From JBFLYN01 sp040756655 (lineage in GTDB: Bacteria; Bacillota; Sulfobacillia; UBA8153), in the NCBI GenBank assembly GCA_040756655.1, contig JBFLYN010000039.1, forward strand, positions 1-28,885: a stretch of 28,885 bases of DNA, written 5' to 3'. The notes under the pieces were generated by a model. It ran no database searches. It saw only the letters and a list, made by a program, of their open reading frames with translations, and was not told where the DNA came from. The translations under genes were made by a program, and so were the position numbers. This document shows, in pieces, positions 17,540 to 24,284 of the stretch (position 1 is the first letter of the stretch; each line of letters starts with the position of its first letter).

Positions 17540-19397
17540 GACGGCATATGTCGACCTTACCAGCAAGACCGTTCGCATCGAGCCCAGCAATGAGCAGTAC
17601 CTCCTGCAGTTCATAGGTAGCCGGGGGTATGCCGCCCGGCTCTTGTATGACCTGGCGGGCCCGGCCACCCATCCCCTGGGTCCGGAAAACCCGCTGGTTT
17701 TCTCGCCTGGCCCCCTCACGGGCACATCCTGGCCCTGCAGCGCCAGGTACACGGTGACGGCCAAGTCGCCCCTCACCGGGGTCTACGGTTACGCCAATGC
17801 CTCGGGTTTCTTTGGCCCCGAGCTCAGGCACGCAGGGTATGACGCTATCGTGATCAGCGGGCGGGCGGTTGCTCCCGTGTACATCCTTATCCAGGATGAC
17901 CAGATCGAGTTCAGGGACGCGAGCGATCTCTGGGGCCGGGACACCCACAGCGTGGAGGCGGAACTCAGACAGCGCCACCCGGGCAGCCGGGTGTCGGGCA
18001 TCGGCCCGGCAGGTGAACGACTGGTGCGCATTGCCGCCATCATAAACGACTACAACCGGGCAGCCGCTCGCTGTGGGTTGGGCGCGGTGATGGGATCCAA
18101 GAATCTCAAGTGCCTGGTGGTGCGTGGCACCAGGAGGTCTTCTTTGCCCCCGGCCTTCCGCTCCCTGGCCAAGGAGGCAATGACTAAGGTGCGCTCCAAC
18201 CCGGGCACCGCCGGGCTCACCAAGTACGGCACCGCCGTCTTGGTTCGGCCCAAGAACCTGTCGGGTGACCTCCCTACCCGTAACCACCAAAAAGCCCAGT
18301 TTGCCCTGGCTCACCAGGTGGACGGCCAGGCCCTATCCCGCTACGTAGTGAGGAACCAGGGCTGTTTTGCCTGCCCCATCCGCTGCTCTCGCCAGAGCGT
18401 GGTGCCGGAGGGTAAGTACCAGTGCGAAGTGGAAGGTCCCGAGTATGAGACCATCAACGCCCTCGGGCCCATGTGCGAAAACTCCAACCTGGAGTCCCTC
18501 ATCTACGGTAACCTCCTGTGTAACCAGCTGGGCCTCGACACCATCTCCACGGGCAGTGTCATCGCTTTTGCCATGGAGTGCGCCCAGCACGGGCTGTTGG
18601 CCGGTGACGGGCTGTCACTCCAGTGGGGCGACCCGGACACGGTCGTAGGACTCATCCGCCAGATCGCCTACCGCCAGGGCATCGGCGACCTGCTGGCCGA
18701 GGGCGTCAAGCGGGCGTCGGAGCGAATACCAGGTTCAGAAGACTTCGCCCTCCACGTCAAAGGCATGGAACTACCACGCCAGGAACCGCGCGTGGCCCGG
18801 GGTTTCGGCCTGGGGCACGCCACTTCCAACCGCGGGGCCGACCACCTCTATGCTCTCCCCACCATCGATGTGGCCGGCATGTACGACGTGGCCAAAAAGC
18901 TTTTCCCACAGGAAGCCGAAGAACTCATGGAAGTCCCATCGGAAAAACACAAGGCCCTGATGGTCCGTTACACCGAGCACTTCAACGCCATAGCCGACGC
19001 AGCCGGGATATGCAAGTTCTCCACTACCGAAACCTACGCCCTCTACCCGGAGGAAGTGGCGGAGGGCCTTTCCGCCCTGGGTTTGACCTGCAGCGCCCAG
19101 GAGCTACTCACGGCCGGCGAGCGCATAGTTAACCTGGAACGCCTGTTTAACGTGGGCGAAGGCCTGGACCGGCGGCACGACCTCTTGCCCCGGCGGTTTA
19201 CCCACGAGCCCTTGGACGTGTACGCCGTGGAGTTCCAGGGGGAGGAAGCCAGCATCACCCAGCGAGTACTGCGCCGGGGCATGCTTATTGACATTGACAC
19301 CATGCTGGACGAGTATTACGCCCTGCGTGGCTGGGATCAAAACGGCATTCCCACGCCCGCGACCCGGCGGCGCCTGGGATTGGACTTTGTGCGTTAA
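17532..19397 (+). CDS. AOR-family tungsten oxidoreductase 2
   Basis: This is 621 aa from TTG at 17532, 6 bases behind GAGGTG and overlapping the upstream stop; GTG at 17523 is the alternative. The AOR pattern is complete: GSRGYAARLLYDLAG, KSPLTGVYGYANASGFFGPE, GLGAVMGSKNLK, cluster cysteines C278, C281 and C285 (CFACPIRC) with the fourth at C494 (GICKFS), and LGLDTIST. It is clearly a paralogue of AOR-1, but loop residues differ widely, so it probably has a different substrate. No second ferredoxin gene accompanies it, so both enzymes may share the one at 10.6 kb. The gene is followed at once by a run of 22 G. Confidence 0.95.
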   Translation: MAETAYVDLTSKTVRIEPSNEQYLLQFIGSRGYAARLLYDLAGPATHPLGPENPLVFSPGPLTGTSWPCSARYTVTAKSPLTGVYGYANASGFFGPELRHAGYDAIVISGRAVAPVYILIQDDQIEFRDASDLWGRDTHSVEAELRQRHPGSRVSGIGPAGERLVRIAAIINDYNRAAARCGLGAVMGSKNLKCLVVRGTRRSSLPPAFRSLAKEAMTKVRSNPGTAGLTKYGTAVLVRPKNLSGDLPTRNHQKAQFALAHQVDGQALSRYVVRNQGCFACPIRCSRQSVVPEGKYQCEVEGPEYETINALGPMCENSNLESLIYGNLLCNQLGLDTISTGSVIAFAMECAQHGLLAGDGLSLQWGDPDTVVGLIRQIAYRQGIGDLLAEGVKRASERIPGSEDFALHVKGMELPRQEPRVARGFGLGHATSNRGADHLYALPTIDVAGMYDVAKKLFPQEAEELMEVPSEKHKALMVRYTEHFNAIADAAGICKFSTTETYALYPEEVAEGLSALGLTCSAQELLTAGERIVNLERLFNVGEGLDRRHDLLPRRFTHEPLDVYAVEFQGEEASITQRVLRRGMLIDIDTMLDEYYALRGWDQNGIPTPATRRRLGLDFVR

Positions 19398-19419
19398 GGG
19401 GGGGGGGGGGGGGGGGGGG
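19398..19419 (+). repeat. Homopolymer of 22 G directly after the AOR-2 stop
   Basis: Twenty-two consecutive G follow the TAA of AOR-2 and end 8 bases before the ATG of the VOC gene. The run covers the position of that gene's ribosome binding site. Such runs are prone to slipped-strand length change and can form G-quadruplexes. A sequencing or assembly artefact is also possible, because long G runs are typical of two-colour chemistry. Confidence 0.95.
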
Positions 19420-19427
19420 AAGAAGCT

Positions 19428-19803
19428 ATGAGCAACGCGGGGATCTTTGACTCCCAGGACACATGGATCGCGAGAATGCGGGACTGGAAGGCCCCGCAGC
19501 GCTGGTACCATGAGACCCTGGGCCTGGCATCCCGGTACCACGACCAGGCGCAGAAGCCGGTAGTGCTCGACCTGGGCGGCCCGGTCAGCCTGACCCTTTG
19601 GGAGCTCAAAGCCGGCGAGCAGCTGCCACCGGCCGGTTCTGCCGTGGGCTTTCCCATATTCCGCGTAGCACACATTGATCTTGCCCACCGGCTGTTGGAA
19701 GGTCGCGGGGCAGCACCGTCGCCCATCCGGGAAGGAGGAGGAGTCCGGTATTCGCCTGCATGACCCGGGCGGGAACATCATCGAGGCCTGCCAGGTCCTT
19801 TGA
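19428..19803 (+). pseudogene. VOC (glyoxalase-fold) protein with a 3' frameshift
   Basis: ATG at 19428 opens a 111-aa frame beginning MSNAGIFDSQDTWIARMRDW. It shows a VOC-type helix and strand (RWYHETLGLASRYHD), a sheet (VVLDLGGPVSLTLWEL) and a second module (PIFRVAHIDLAHRLLEGRG). The frame then runs off to TGA at 19763. A different frame starting within GGAAGGAGGAGGAG (about 19730-19743) gives the expected family ending, IRLHDPGGNIIEACQVL, with TGA at 19803. That ending includes the metal-ligand position (Glu of NIIE), so the 111-aa product would lack part of the active site. A 1-base slip in the AGG-type repeat explains it. It may be mutation, phase-variable slippage or a sequence error; the poly-G run lies just upstream. 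Confidence 0.75.
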
Positions 19804-19893
19804 GCTTGTTGGGCAGCAGCCCGGGTCTACTGGTTTCTTTTACTCGGTCATGCGCGGAAATAGTAAAGCCCGGGCCCAGGTTTATGTAGAATA

Positions 19894-19922
19894 TTGACAG
19901 TTTTTGCCGCCTCCTTTACAAT
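19894..19922 (+). promoter_or_regulatory. Sigma-A-type promoter of the XRE-cupin gene
   Basis: TTGACA at 19894-19899 is followed, after a 17-base spacer, by TACAAT at 19917-19922. This is one mismatch from the full consensus. The predicted start of transcription is near 19929, leaving only about 12 bases of leader before the ATG at 19941. Confidence 0.9.
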
Positions 19923-19940
19923 GAACGGGGAGGGGATGTT

Positions 19941-20498
19941 ATGGAAACCGTTCTGAGCTCCAACATCAAGACGCTGCGCAAACAGCGCGGCATGACCCTG
20001 CAGGCATTAGGTGAAGCTACTGACCTCAGCCCCGGCTTTCTTTCGCAGATCGAGACCAACCAGGCCTCGCCATCCCTGGCGTCGCTGCGTAGGATCGCTG
20101 AAGCGTTGGGGGTCTCGCTGTTCTTCCTGGTAGCGTCCGACCGCGGCAACGTCACCGTCATCAGGTCCAGCCAGCGCAAGAAGCTGGAGATGCCCCAGCA
20201 TTCAGTTTCGTTCGAAGTGCTGTCTCCCGAAGAAAAGGGATCGAACCTGCAAGTGGTCATCGCAACCCTCTCCCCAGGCCAGTCCACTTGCGACAGCATG
20301 ATGCCGCACGGAGATGCCCAGTCCCAGGAATTCGTCTATGTCGTCGATGGCACGGTGCACCTGGAGGTCACCAGCGAGACCGTGGAGTTGAACAAAAACG
20401 ACACCGCATCCTTCCGGAGCGCGCTTCCCCACCGCTACTCCAACCGGGGTGCTGAGCTCGCAGTCCTGCTGGCTGTCATGAGCCCGCCGTCTTTTTGA
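19941..20498 (+). CDS. XRE-family regulator with cupin sensor domain
   Basis: This is 185 aa starting at ATG 19941 behind GGGGAGGGG. Residues about 8-62 are a helix-turn-helix of the XRE/HipB type (LRKQRGMTLQALGEATDLS, then SQIETNQASPSLASLRRIAE). Residues about 105-182 form a cupin barrel (VVIATLSPGQST, EFVYVVDGTVHLEV, ALPHRYSNRG). This fusion is typical of small regulators (PuuR/SutR-like) that sense a small metabolite in the cupin pocket and repress a neighbouring catabolic operon. Its own strong promoter and terminator separate it from the AOR block, which ends 138 bases upstream on the same strand. It is the best local candidate to control that block, but no operator is identified. Confidence 0.93.
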   Translation: METVLSSNIKTLRKQRGMTLQALGEATDLSPGFLSQIETNQASPSLASLRRIAEALGVSLFFLVASDRGNVTVIRSSQRKKLEMPQHSVSFEVLSPEEKGSNLQVVIATLSPGQSTCDSMMPHGDAQSQEFVYVVDGTVHLEVTSETVELNKNDTASFRSALPHRYSNRGAELAVLLAVMSPPSF

Positions 20499-20520
20499 CT
20501 TCGACGGGTCTAGTCAAAGT

Positions 20521-20560
20521 CCATCGCCGCGGGCTTGACCCCGGCGGTGGGCTTTCTTTC
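20521..20560 (+). terminator. Rho-independent terminator after the XRE-cupin gene
   Basis: CCATCGCCGCGGG pairs with CCCCGGCGGTGG across a 5-base loop, giving about 12 bp with one bulged C and one G-T pair. It is followed by GCTTTCTTTC. It lies 22 bases after the TGA of the regulator gene. Confidence 0.75.
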
Positions 20561-20685
20561 CATGCTGAGCGCGCGTCCTCATCCCGGTATCTTCTAGGGC
20601 ACCTGCCTCTTTTCTCCAAACGCCTATCATAGCAGGGGTTTTGGCGAGCACAGCAGAAGCCATGGAAGATAGGGCCCCCGGTTGG

Positions 20686-20721
20686 CTGCTCACCGGACAA
20701 CTGCCGTCAATGGGTGAGCAG
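20686..20721. promoter_or_regulatory. Inverted repeat upstream of the foldase promoter
   Basis: A perfect 9-bp inverted repeat, CTGCTCACC / GGTGAGCAG, is separated by 18 bases. It ends one base before a weak -35-like TTCACA, so it is well placed as an operator or activator site for the gene at 20786. No cognate regulator can be named. Confidence 0.4.
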
Positions 20722-20753
20722 TTCACAGAATCCTGAACATCGTGGGCTATAAT
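20722..20753 (+). promoter_or_regulatory. Probable promoter of the foldase gene
   Basis: A perfect -10, TATAAT, lies at 20748-20753. The closest -35 candidate is TTCACA at 20722-20727, which leaves an over-long 20-base spacer, so an activator or a different -35 may be used. Confidence 0.55.
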
Positions 20754-20785
20754 GGTGGGGAAGCAACACGGCGGGAGGTTGGATA

Positions 20786-21676
20786 ATGGCAAGACCAGCA
20801 CTGAGAATGCCCAGGCGACCCAGGCTTGTCTGGACGAGCTTTATCGTGCTGTTCACCCTGGCTGCCCTGGCCGCAGTCTGGCTTTACGCCAACAGCCAGG
20901 TAGTGGCCACGGTCAACGGTGAACGCATTACCCGGTCAGAGATGTACCATGCAATGTACGCCCGCAGTGGCCGGGACGTGTTAGAAGAGGTCATCAACAA
21001 GCGTCTCATACTCCAGGAGGCCAAAGCCAAGGACGTAGTGGTGGAGCCGGCGGAGCTCGAGGCTGAGATCTCCAAGATCATCGCAAATTTCGGCTCCGAG
21101 GAAGCCTTCCTGGAGACGCTCAAAGTGTATGGCCTGACTCGGGAGTTCCTCGAAGAGGAGATCCGGGTAGAACTCCTTTCGCGCAAGCTGGTCATGGCCC
21201 AGGTGACTGTGACCGAGGAAGAGGCCATGGCCTTTTTCAGCGATAACCGGCAGCTGTTCGACGAGCATGAAGCCGTCCGGTTTAGTCATCTTTTGGTGGC
21301 CACGGCCGAGGAGGCGGCGGCGGCCATGGCCAGGCTGGAGGCCGGGGAGAGCCTGGGCAAGCTGGCTGAGGAGCTGTCCTTGGACTATTACAGCCGCTTC
21401 CACGAAGGCGATGTAGGATACGTGGAGCGCGGTGACCTGGTGCCGGAGCTGGAGGAAGTCCTCTTCGGCATGGCCCTGCATGAACTCAGCTCGCCGGTGG
21501 AGACCATCTATGGTTTTCACATCATGCTGGTCACCGGCAGGAAAGAGGCCAAGACCGCCAGCTACGAAGAAGTCAGGGAAGAAGTACTGGAATACCTAAA
21601 GAGCACCAAGGCGGAACAAGTGGCTTCCCAGTGGATGTGGGGCCTCCGGGCGGCGGCCAGTGTGAAATACCGGTAG
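20786..21676 (+). CDS. Membrane-anchored peptidyl-prolyl isomerase/foldase (PrsA/SurA type)
   Basis: This is 296 aa from ATG 20786 behind GGGAGG. One hydrophobic segment at about residues 15-35 acts as a signal anchor; no lipobox Cys is seen, unlike true PrsA. A SurA-N-like chaperone domain follows (VATVNGERITRSEMYHAM; EEVINKRLILQEAKAKDVVV), then a parvulin-type domain (RFSHLLVATAEEAAAAMARL; LAEELSLDYYSRFHEGDVG; FGMALHELSSPVETIYGFHI). The HLL and GFH positions of parvulins are kept. It should help fold exported proteins outside the membrane. It is monocistronic: it ends with TAG one base before the stop of the convergent membrane-protein gene. Confidence 0.93.
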   Translation: MARPALRMPRRPRLVWTSFIVLFTLAALAAVWLYANSQVVATVNGERITRSEMYHAMYARSGRDVLEEVINKRLILQEAKAKDVVVEPAELEAEISKIIANFGSEEAFLETLKVYGLTREFLEEEIRVELLSRKLVMAQVTVTEEEAMAFFSDNRQLFDEHEAVRFSHLLVATAEEAAAAMARLEAGESLGKLAEELSLDYYSRFHEGDVGYVERGDLVPELEEVLFGMALHELSSPVETIYGFHIMLVTGRKEAKTASYEEVREEVLEYLKSTKAEQVASQWMWGLRAAASVKYR

Positions 21677-21677
21677 G

Positions 21678-22139
21678 CTAGACTTCGACCCGCTGGGGCC
21701 GCACCGCCCGGTCGATGCCCAGGACGGCAAAGTGGGCAAATACGCCGAGAAGGAACGCCTCCAGTGGAGACCAGCCCCGGAACAACGGGCGGATCCCCAG
21801 TATGCGGAAAGTGGCCACCAGCCCGGAAGCTGCGGCTCCAAAGAACAACACGTAGACCAAGCGCCAGTACCATGTCCGGGGCAGAAAATGCATGAAGATT
21901 AGGGTCTCGAAAAACCAGGCCAAAGGAAGCCAGACGGGGATCCCTATCAGGTTGAGGCTGGGAAATAAGTGGCGCCAGGCGCCCAGGACTTCACCCACCA
22001 GGTACTGGATTAGGTAGGCGAGGAGAAACCCGCCCACCAGCGAGGTCGGCCACAGTTCCCGCCAGCTATGAGCGGGTACCAGCACTACGGCGGCACCAAA
22101 TGCCAAGAAGGCCACCAGCGGCCAGACGTTCTCGTTCAA
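21678..22139 (-). CDS. Small multi-pass membrane protein (CBO0543-like)
   Basis: This is 153 aa from TTG 22139, 7 bases behind AGGAGGG. Four or five hydrophobic helices are visible, with motifs such as LIGIPVWLPLAWFFETLIF and RTWYWRLVYVLFF. The Trp/Pro-rich pattern resembles the CBO0543 family of Clostridia/Bacilli membrane proteins of unknown function; I give that as a resemblance only. The ribosome binding site lies inside one arm of a large inverted repeat that separates this gene from the upstream chaperone gene (87 bases apart), so translation may be controlled by RNA structure. Confidence 0.75.
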   Translation of the reverse strand: MNENVWPLVAFLAFGAAVVLVPAHSWRELWPTSLVGGFLLAYLIQYLVGEVLGAWRHLFPSLNLIGIPVWLPLAWFFETLIFMHFLPRTWYWRLVYVLFFGAAASGLVATFRILGIRPLFRGWSPLEAFLLGVFAHFAVLGIDRAVRPQRVEV

Positions 22140-22146
22140 GACGCTA

Positions 22147-22194
22147 CCCTCCTGCGTAGGCTTTGTCCTTCGAAGGTTACCCTACGCAGGAGGG
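22147..22194. promoter_or_regulatory. 14-bp perfect inverted repeat covering a ribosome binding site
   Basis: CCCTCCTGCGTAGG at 22147-22160 pairs with CCTACGCAGGAGGG at 22181-22194. The loop contains another palindrome, CCTTCGAAGG (22167-22176). In the minus-strand transcript the 3' arm contains the AGGAGGG site used by the gene starting at 22139, so the hairpin would hide it. No U-tract follows, which argues against a terminator. It could also be a protein operator. Confidence 0.7.
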
Positions 22195-22226
22195 AGTATA
22201 TTCATAGGCCGTCGGCGGGAGATATC

Positions 22227-22841
22227 TCAGCTCTCCCCGGCGGCTTTGCCGTGAACGGGACGGTGGCTGGCTGAAGCCACATGGCGCATGTCCAGTTCCA
22301 CCACGGTCAGGAGAAGATCGGCCAGCGCGTGGAAGTACGGGGACTCGGTATGTTGCTTCACATCCGCGAAGAACCGGGGCAGCCACGAGGACAGGTGGGT
22401 CTTTAGGAACCTGTAGTACGTGACTTGCCGCCCCGCGCCCCACTGTTCGGCCAGCACCTGCAGTTCCACGGCTACATGGTCCTCCGGGCATAGCCTCCTG
22501 GCAGGCCGGGACAGACCATGATCACGGTAGAACCGGCGCACCCCGTCGTAGGCATCTCCGCTTTCAGGCCGGTAGGCAGATTCGTAGGGTCTCAGACCGC
22601 CGGGTGTAAGGAACAGGCGTAAGAATTCCTGTTCCAGTTCCCGGCCGGCCCGGCTTTCCGGATAGTCAGGACAACATCCAGCCACCCGGTCCAGGGCTTC
22701 TGCCAGTTCCCCCGGCAGATCCCCTAGCTGCCGTACCCTGCCGTACAGGGAGCGGAAGCCCTGGTAGTGGTCGAGTTCGCTGAAAGCACGAGAGCCATAG
22801 GCTAAAATCTGGGTCTTCCAGGCAGAGTGAATGGCGGGCAT
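22227..22841 (-). CDS. TorD/DmsD-family redox enzyme maturation chaperone
   Basis: This is 204 aa from ATG 22841, with GGGGGT 6 bases upstream. It is an all-helical protein with the TorD-family signatures: EFLRLFLTPGG, PYESAYRP and, further on, PEDHVAVELQVLAEQW. These chaperones bind signal peptides or apoproteins of molybdenum/tungsten pterin enzymes and assist cofactor insertion. No twin-arginine molybdoenzyme lies in the window, so its client is unknown; it may be encoded elsewhere. Serving the local AORs would be unusual, because AORs are cytoplasmic and not known clients. It may be cotranscribed with the membrane-protein gene downstream. Confidence 0.85.
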   Translation of the reverse strand: MPAIHSAWKTQILAYGSRAFSELDHYQGFRSLYGRVRQLGDLPGELAEALDRVAGCCPDYPESRAGRELEQEFLRLFLTPGGLRPYESAYRPESGDAYDGVRRFYRDHGLSRPARRLCPEDHVAVELQVLAEQWGAGRQVTYYRFLKTHLSSWLPRFFADVKQHTESPYFHALADLLLTVVELDMRHVASASHRPVHGKAAGES

Positions 22842-23016
22842 AGACGTACCCCCTGGTCACACGTTTTCTCACCCCTTCGTCATGGCTTTTGCCCCATCCT
22901 GGCATGTCTTCCAGCCTGCCCGAGCACCAGCCGACTGCTGGCCAGCCCGCTCCGCAGCACACCAGCGGTTTTGTCTCTTATGTCACCCATGAATCGTTAA
23001 TGGACATTAGTTTTCC

Positions 23017-24189
23017 TTATGAGTCACCCAACGCCCGCACCAGGGCGTGCACTCCCAGCCAGGTCCCTCCCAATGCCCCCAGCGCCCACACCCATCCGTG
23101 CAAGGACATGGACGGGATGGCTATGAAAAAGGCGCCGAGGTTACAGCCGGGGGCAAGTCTCGCCCCGTAACCCAGGATGACCCCCCCGGCCAGGGCCACT
23201 CCTACTTGCCTGTGGGATTTGGGCACGCGCAGGCGCAAGGTCCCGGCCAGCAGGCTGGCCATGGCCGAACCCGCCACCAGCCCGGCATTGGAGATGGACC
23301 GCGGGTCCAGCCACAGAGAAGTGACCAGCTGGCTCCCCCCGGCGAAGTATGGCCAGCTGGCAGGTTGCCCTCCTACCAGCGCCCACAGCCGGGCTCCCCA
23401 GCGGGGAAAGGCGGAGGAGGCGCCCAGCGGCAACCCGTAGGTATACAAGTAGGCGGCGCTCACCAGCGCCAGCGCCAGCGTGCCTGCGATGGAAGGCCAC
23501 GGCCGGGCCAACCACCGGTCAACAAGGGCGTGCTGCCGGGCGACCCGGCGGACCTTCCCGGGGGCGGATGCCCGGACCTCTGCGTATTGCCGCAGCTGGC
23601 GGCGGTAAAGGTACAGCATGAGACCGGCCAGGGCGGCCAGCTGGGACAGGAGCGCCAGGGGCCAACCGAGTAATGAGGGCAAGTGCACCGGCGCAAGGCG
23701 CCAGCCGTAGCTCGCCCACCGGTCCCAGTGGTATGCTGCCACCGTGGCTCCAGTCACCGCTCCCATGAGCGACACCAGCTGCGTCACCATGCCGTCTCCG
23801 GTCCGGGTGAGGACGCCGGTGATGCATCCCCCGGCCAGGACCATGCCGGCACCGTGTAGTAGCCCTCCCGCCAAGGTGTTCAGGCCCACCGGCAGCACGT
23901 TCCCGGGGAGGACCGTTCCGGCCTGGTACGCCTGGTACTGGAAGGGGAAATATAGGAGCGTGGCCAGGAACAGTCCGGCCAAAAGGGCCCTGGCCATCAC
24001 CGAACTGCCCGAAATGAAGGGATCGCGGAACCCGGCCACGAAACACACTCGTGAGCGGTTGAGAGCATAGCCGGCGGCCAGCGCCAGGAACCACCCGGCC
24101 GCCTGCGTTCCCAGGTACCGGCCTGCCCACAGGGCCAGCCCGGCGAGGACCAGAGCCAGGATCCGCTGCCCCTTCTGACCGGGGTTCAT
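23017..24189 (-). CDS. YeeE/YedE-family sulfur/selenium transporter
   Basis: This is 390 aa from ATG 24189, 5 bases behind AGGAGGT. It is a hydrophobic protein with about 9-10 membrane helices. Three conserved Cys-containing motifs of the family are present: NRSRVCFVAGFRD (Cys49), GMVLAGGCITGVL and LAPGCNLGAFF. Characterised YeeE (TsuA) members take up thiosulfate using such cysteines; YedE members are linked by genome context to selenium metabolism. Together with the TusA-like gene across the LysR gene it forms the usual YedE/YedF pair. The start region faces the LysR gene, so LysR probably regulates it. Confidence 0.92.
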   Translation of the reverse strand: MNPGQKGQRILALVLAGLALWAGRYLGTQAAGWFLALAAGYALNRSRVCFVAGFRDPFISGSSVMARALLAGLFLATLLYFPFQYQAYQAGTVLPGNVLPVGLNTLAGGLLHGAGMVLAGGCITGVLTRTGDGMVTQLVSLMGAVTGATVAAYHWDRWASYGWRLAPVHLPSLLGWPLALLSQLAALAGLMLYLYRRQLRQYAEVRASAPGKVRRVARQHALVDRWLARPWPSIAGTLALALVSAAYLYTYGLPLGASSAFPRWGARLWALVGGQPASWPYFAGGSQLVTSLWLDPRSISNAGLVAGSAMASLLAGTLRLRVPKSHRQVGVALAGGVILGYGARLAPGCNLGAFFIAIPSMSLHGWVWALGALGGTWLGVHALVRALGDS

Positions 24190-24284
24190 GAAAGACCTCC
24201 TTCTTTTACGGCACCAAGACACGACTAGGATTTTGCCAGATCGTGCTCGTGACCGCGTTCTCTAGGTGTAAGGGAGGTTGACTT

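Noticed and set aside
19804..19893. Terminator for the AOR/VOC transcript
   Set aside because: GGGCAGCAGCCC gives only a 4-bp stem and the T-rich stretch is about 15 bases further on, too weak to call.
20476..20700. Minus-strand open frame between the XRE-cupin and foldase genes
   Set aside because: It overlaps the XRE terminator and the operator-like repeat region, with no ribosome binding site or recognisable sequence.
22889..23170. Plus-strand 93-codon open frame over the 3' end of the YedE-family gene
   Set aside because: It lies mostly antisense to the YedE gene, has no ribosome binding site and reads as low-complexity Pro/His/Thr sequence.
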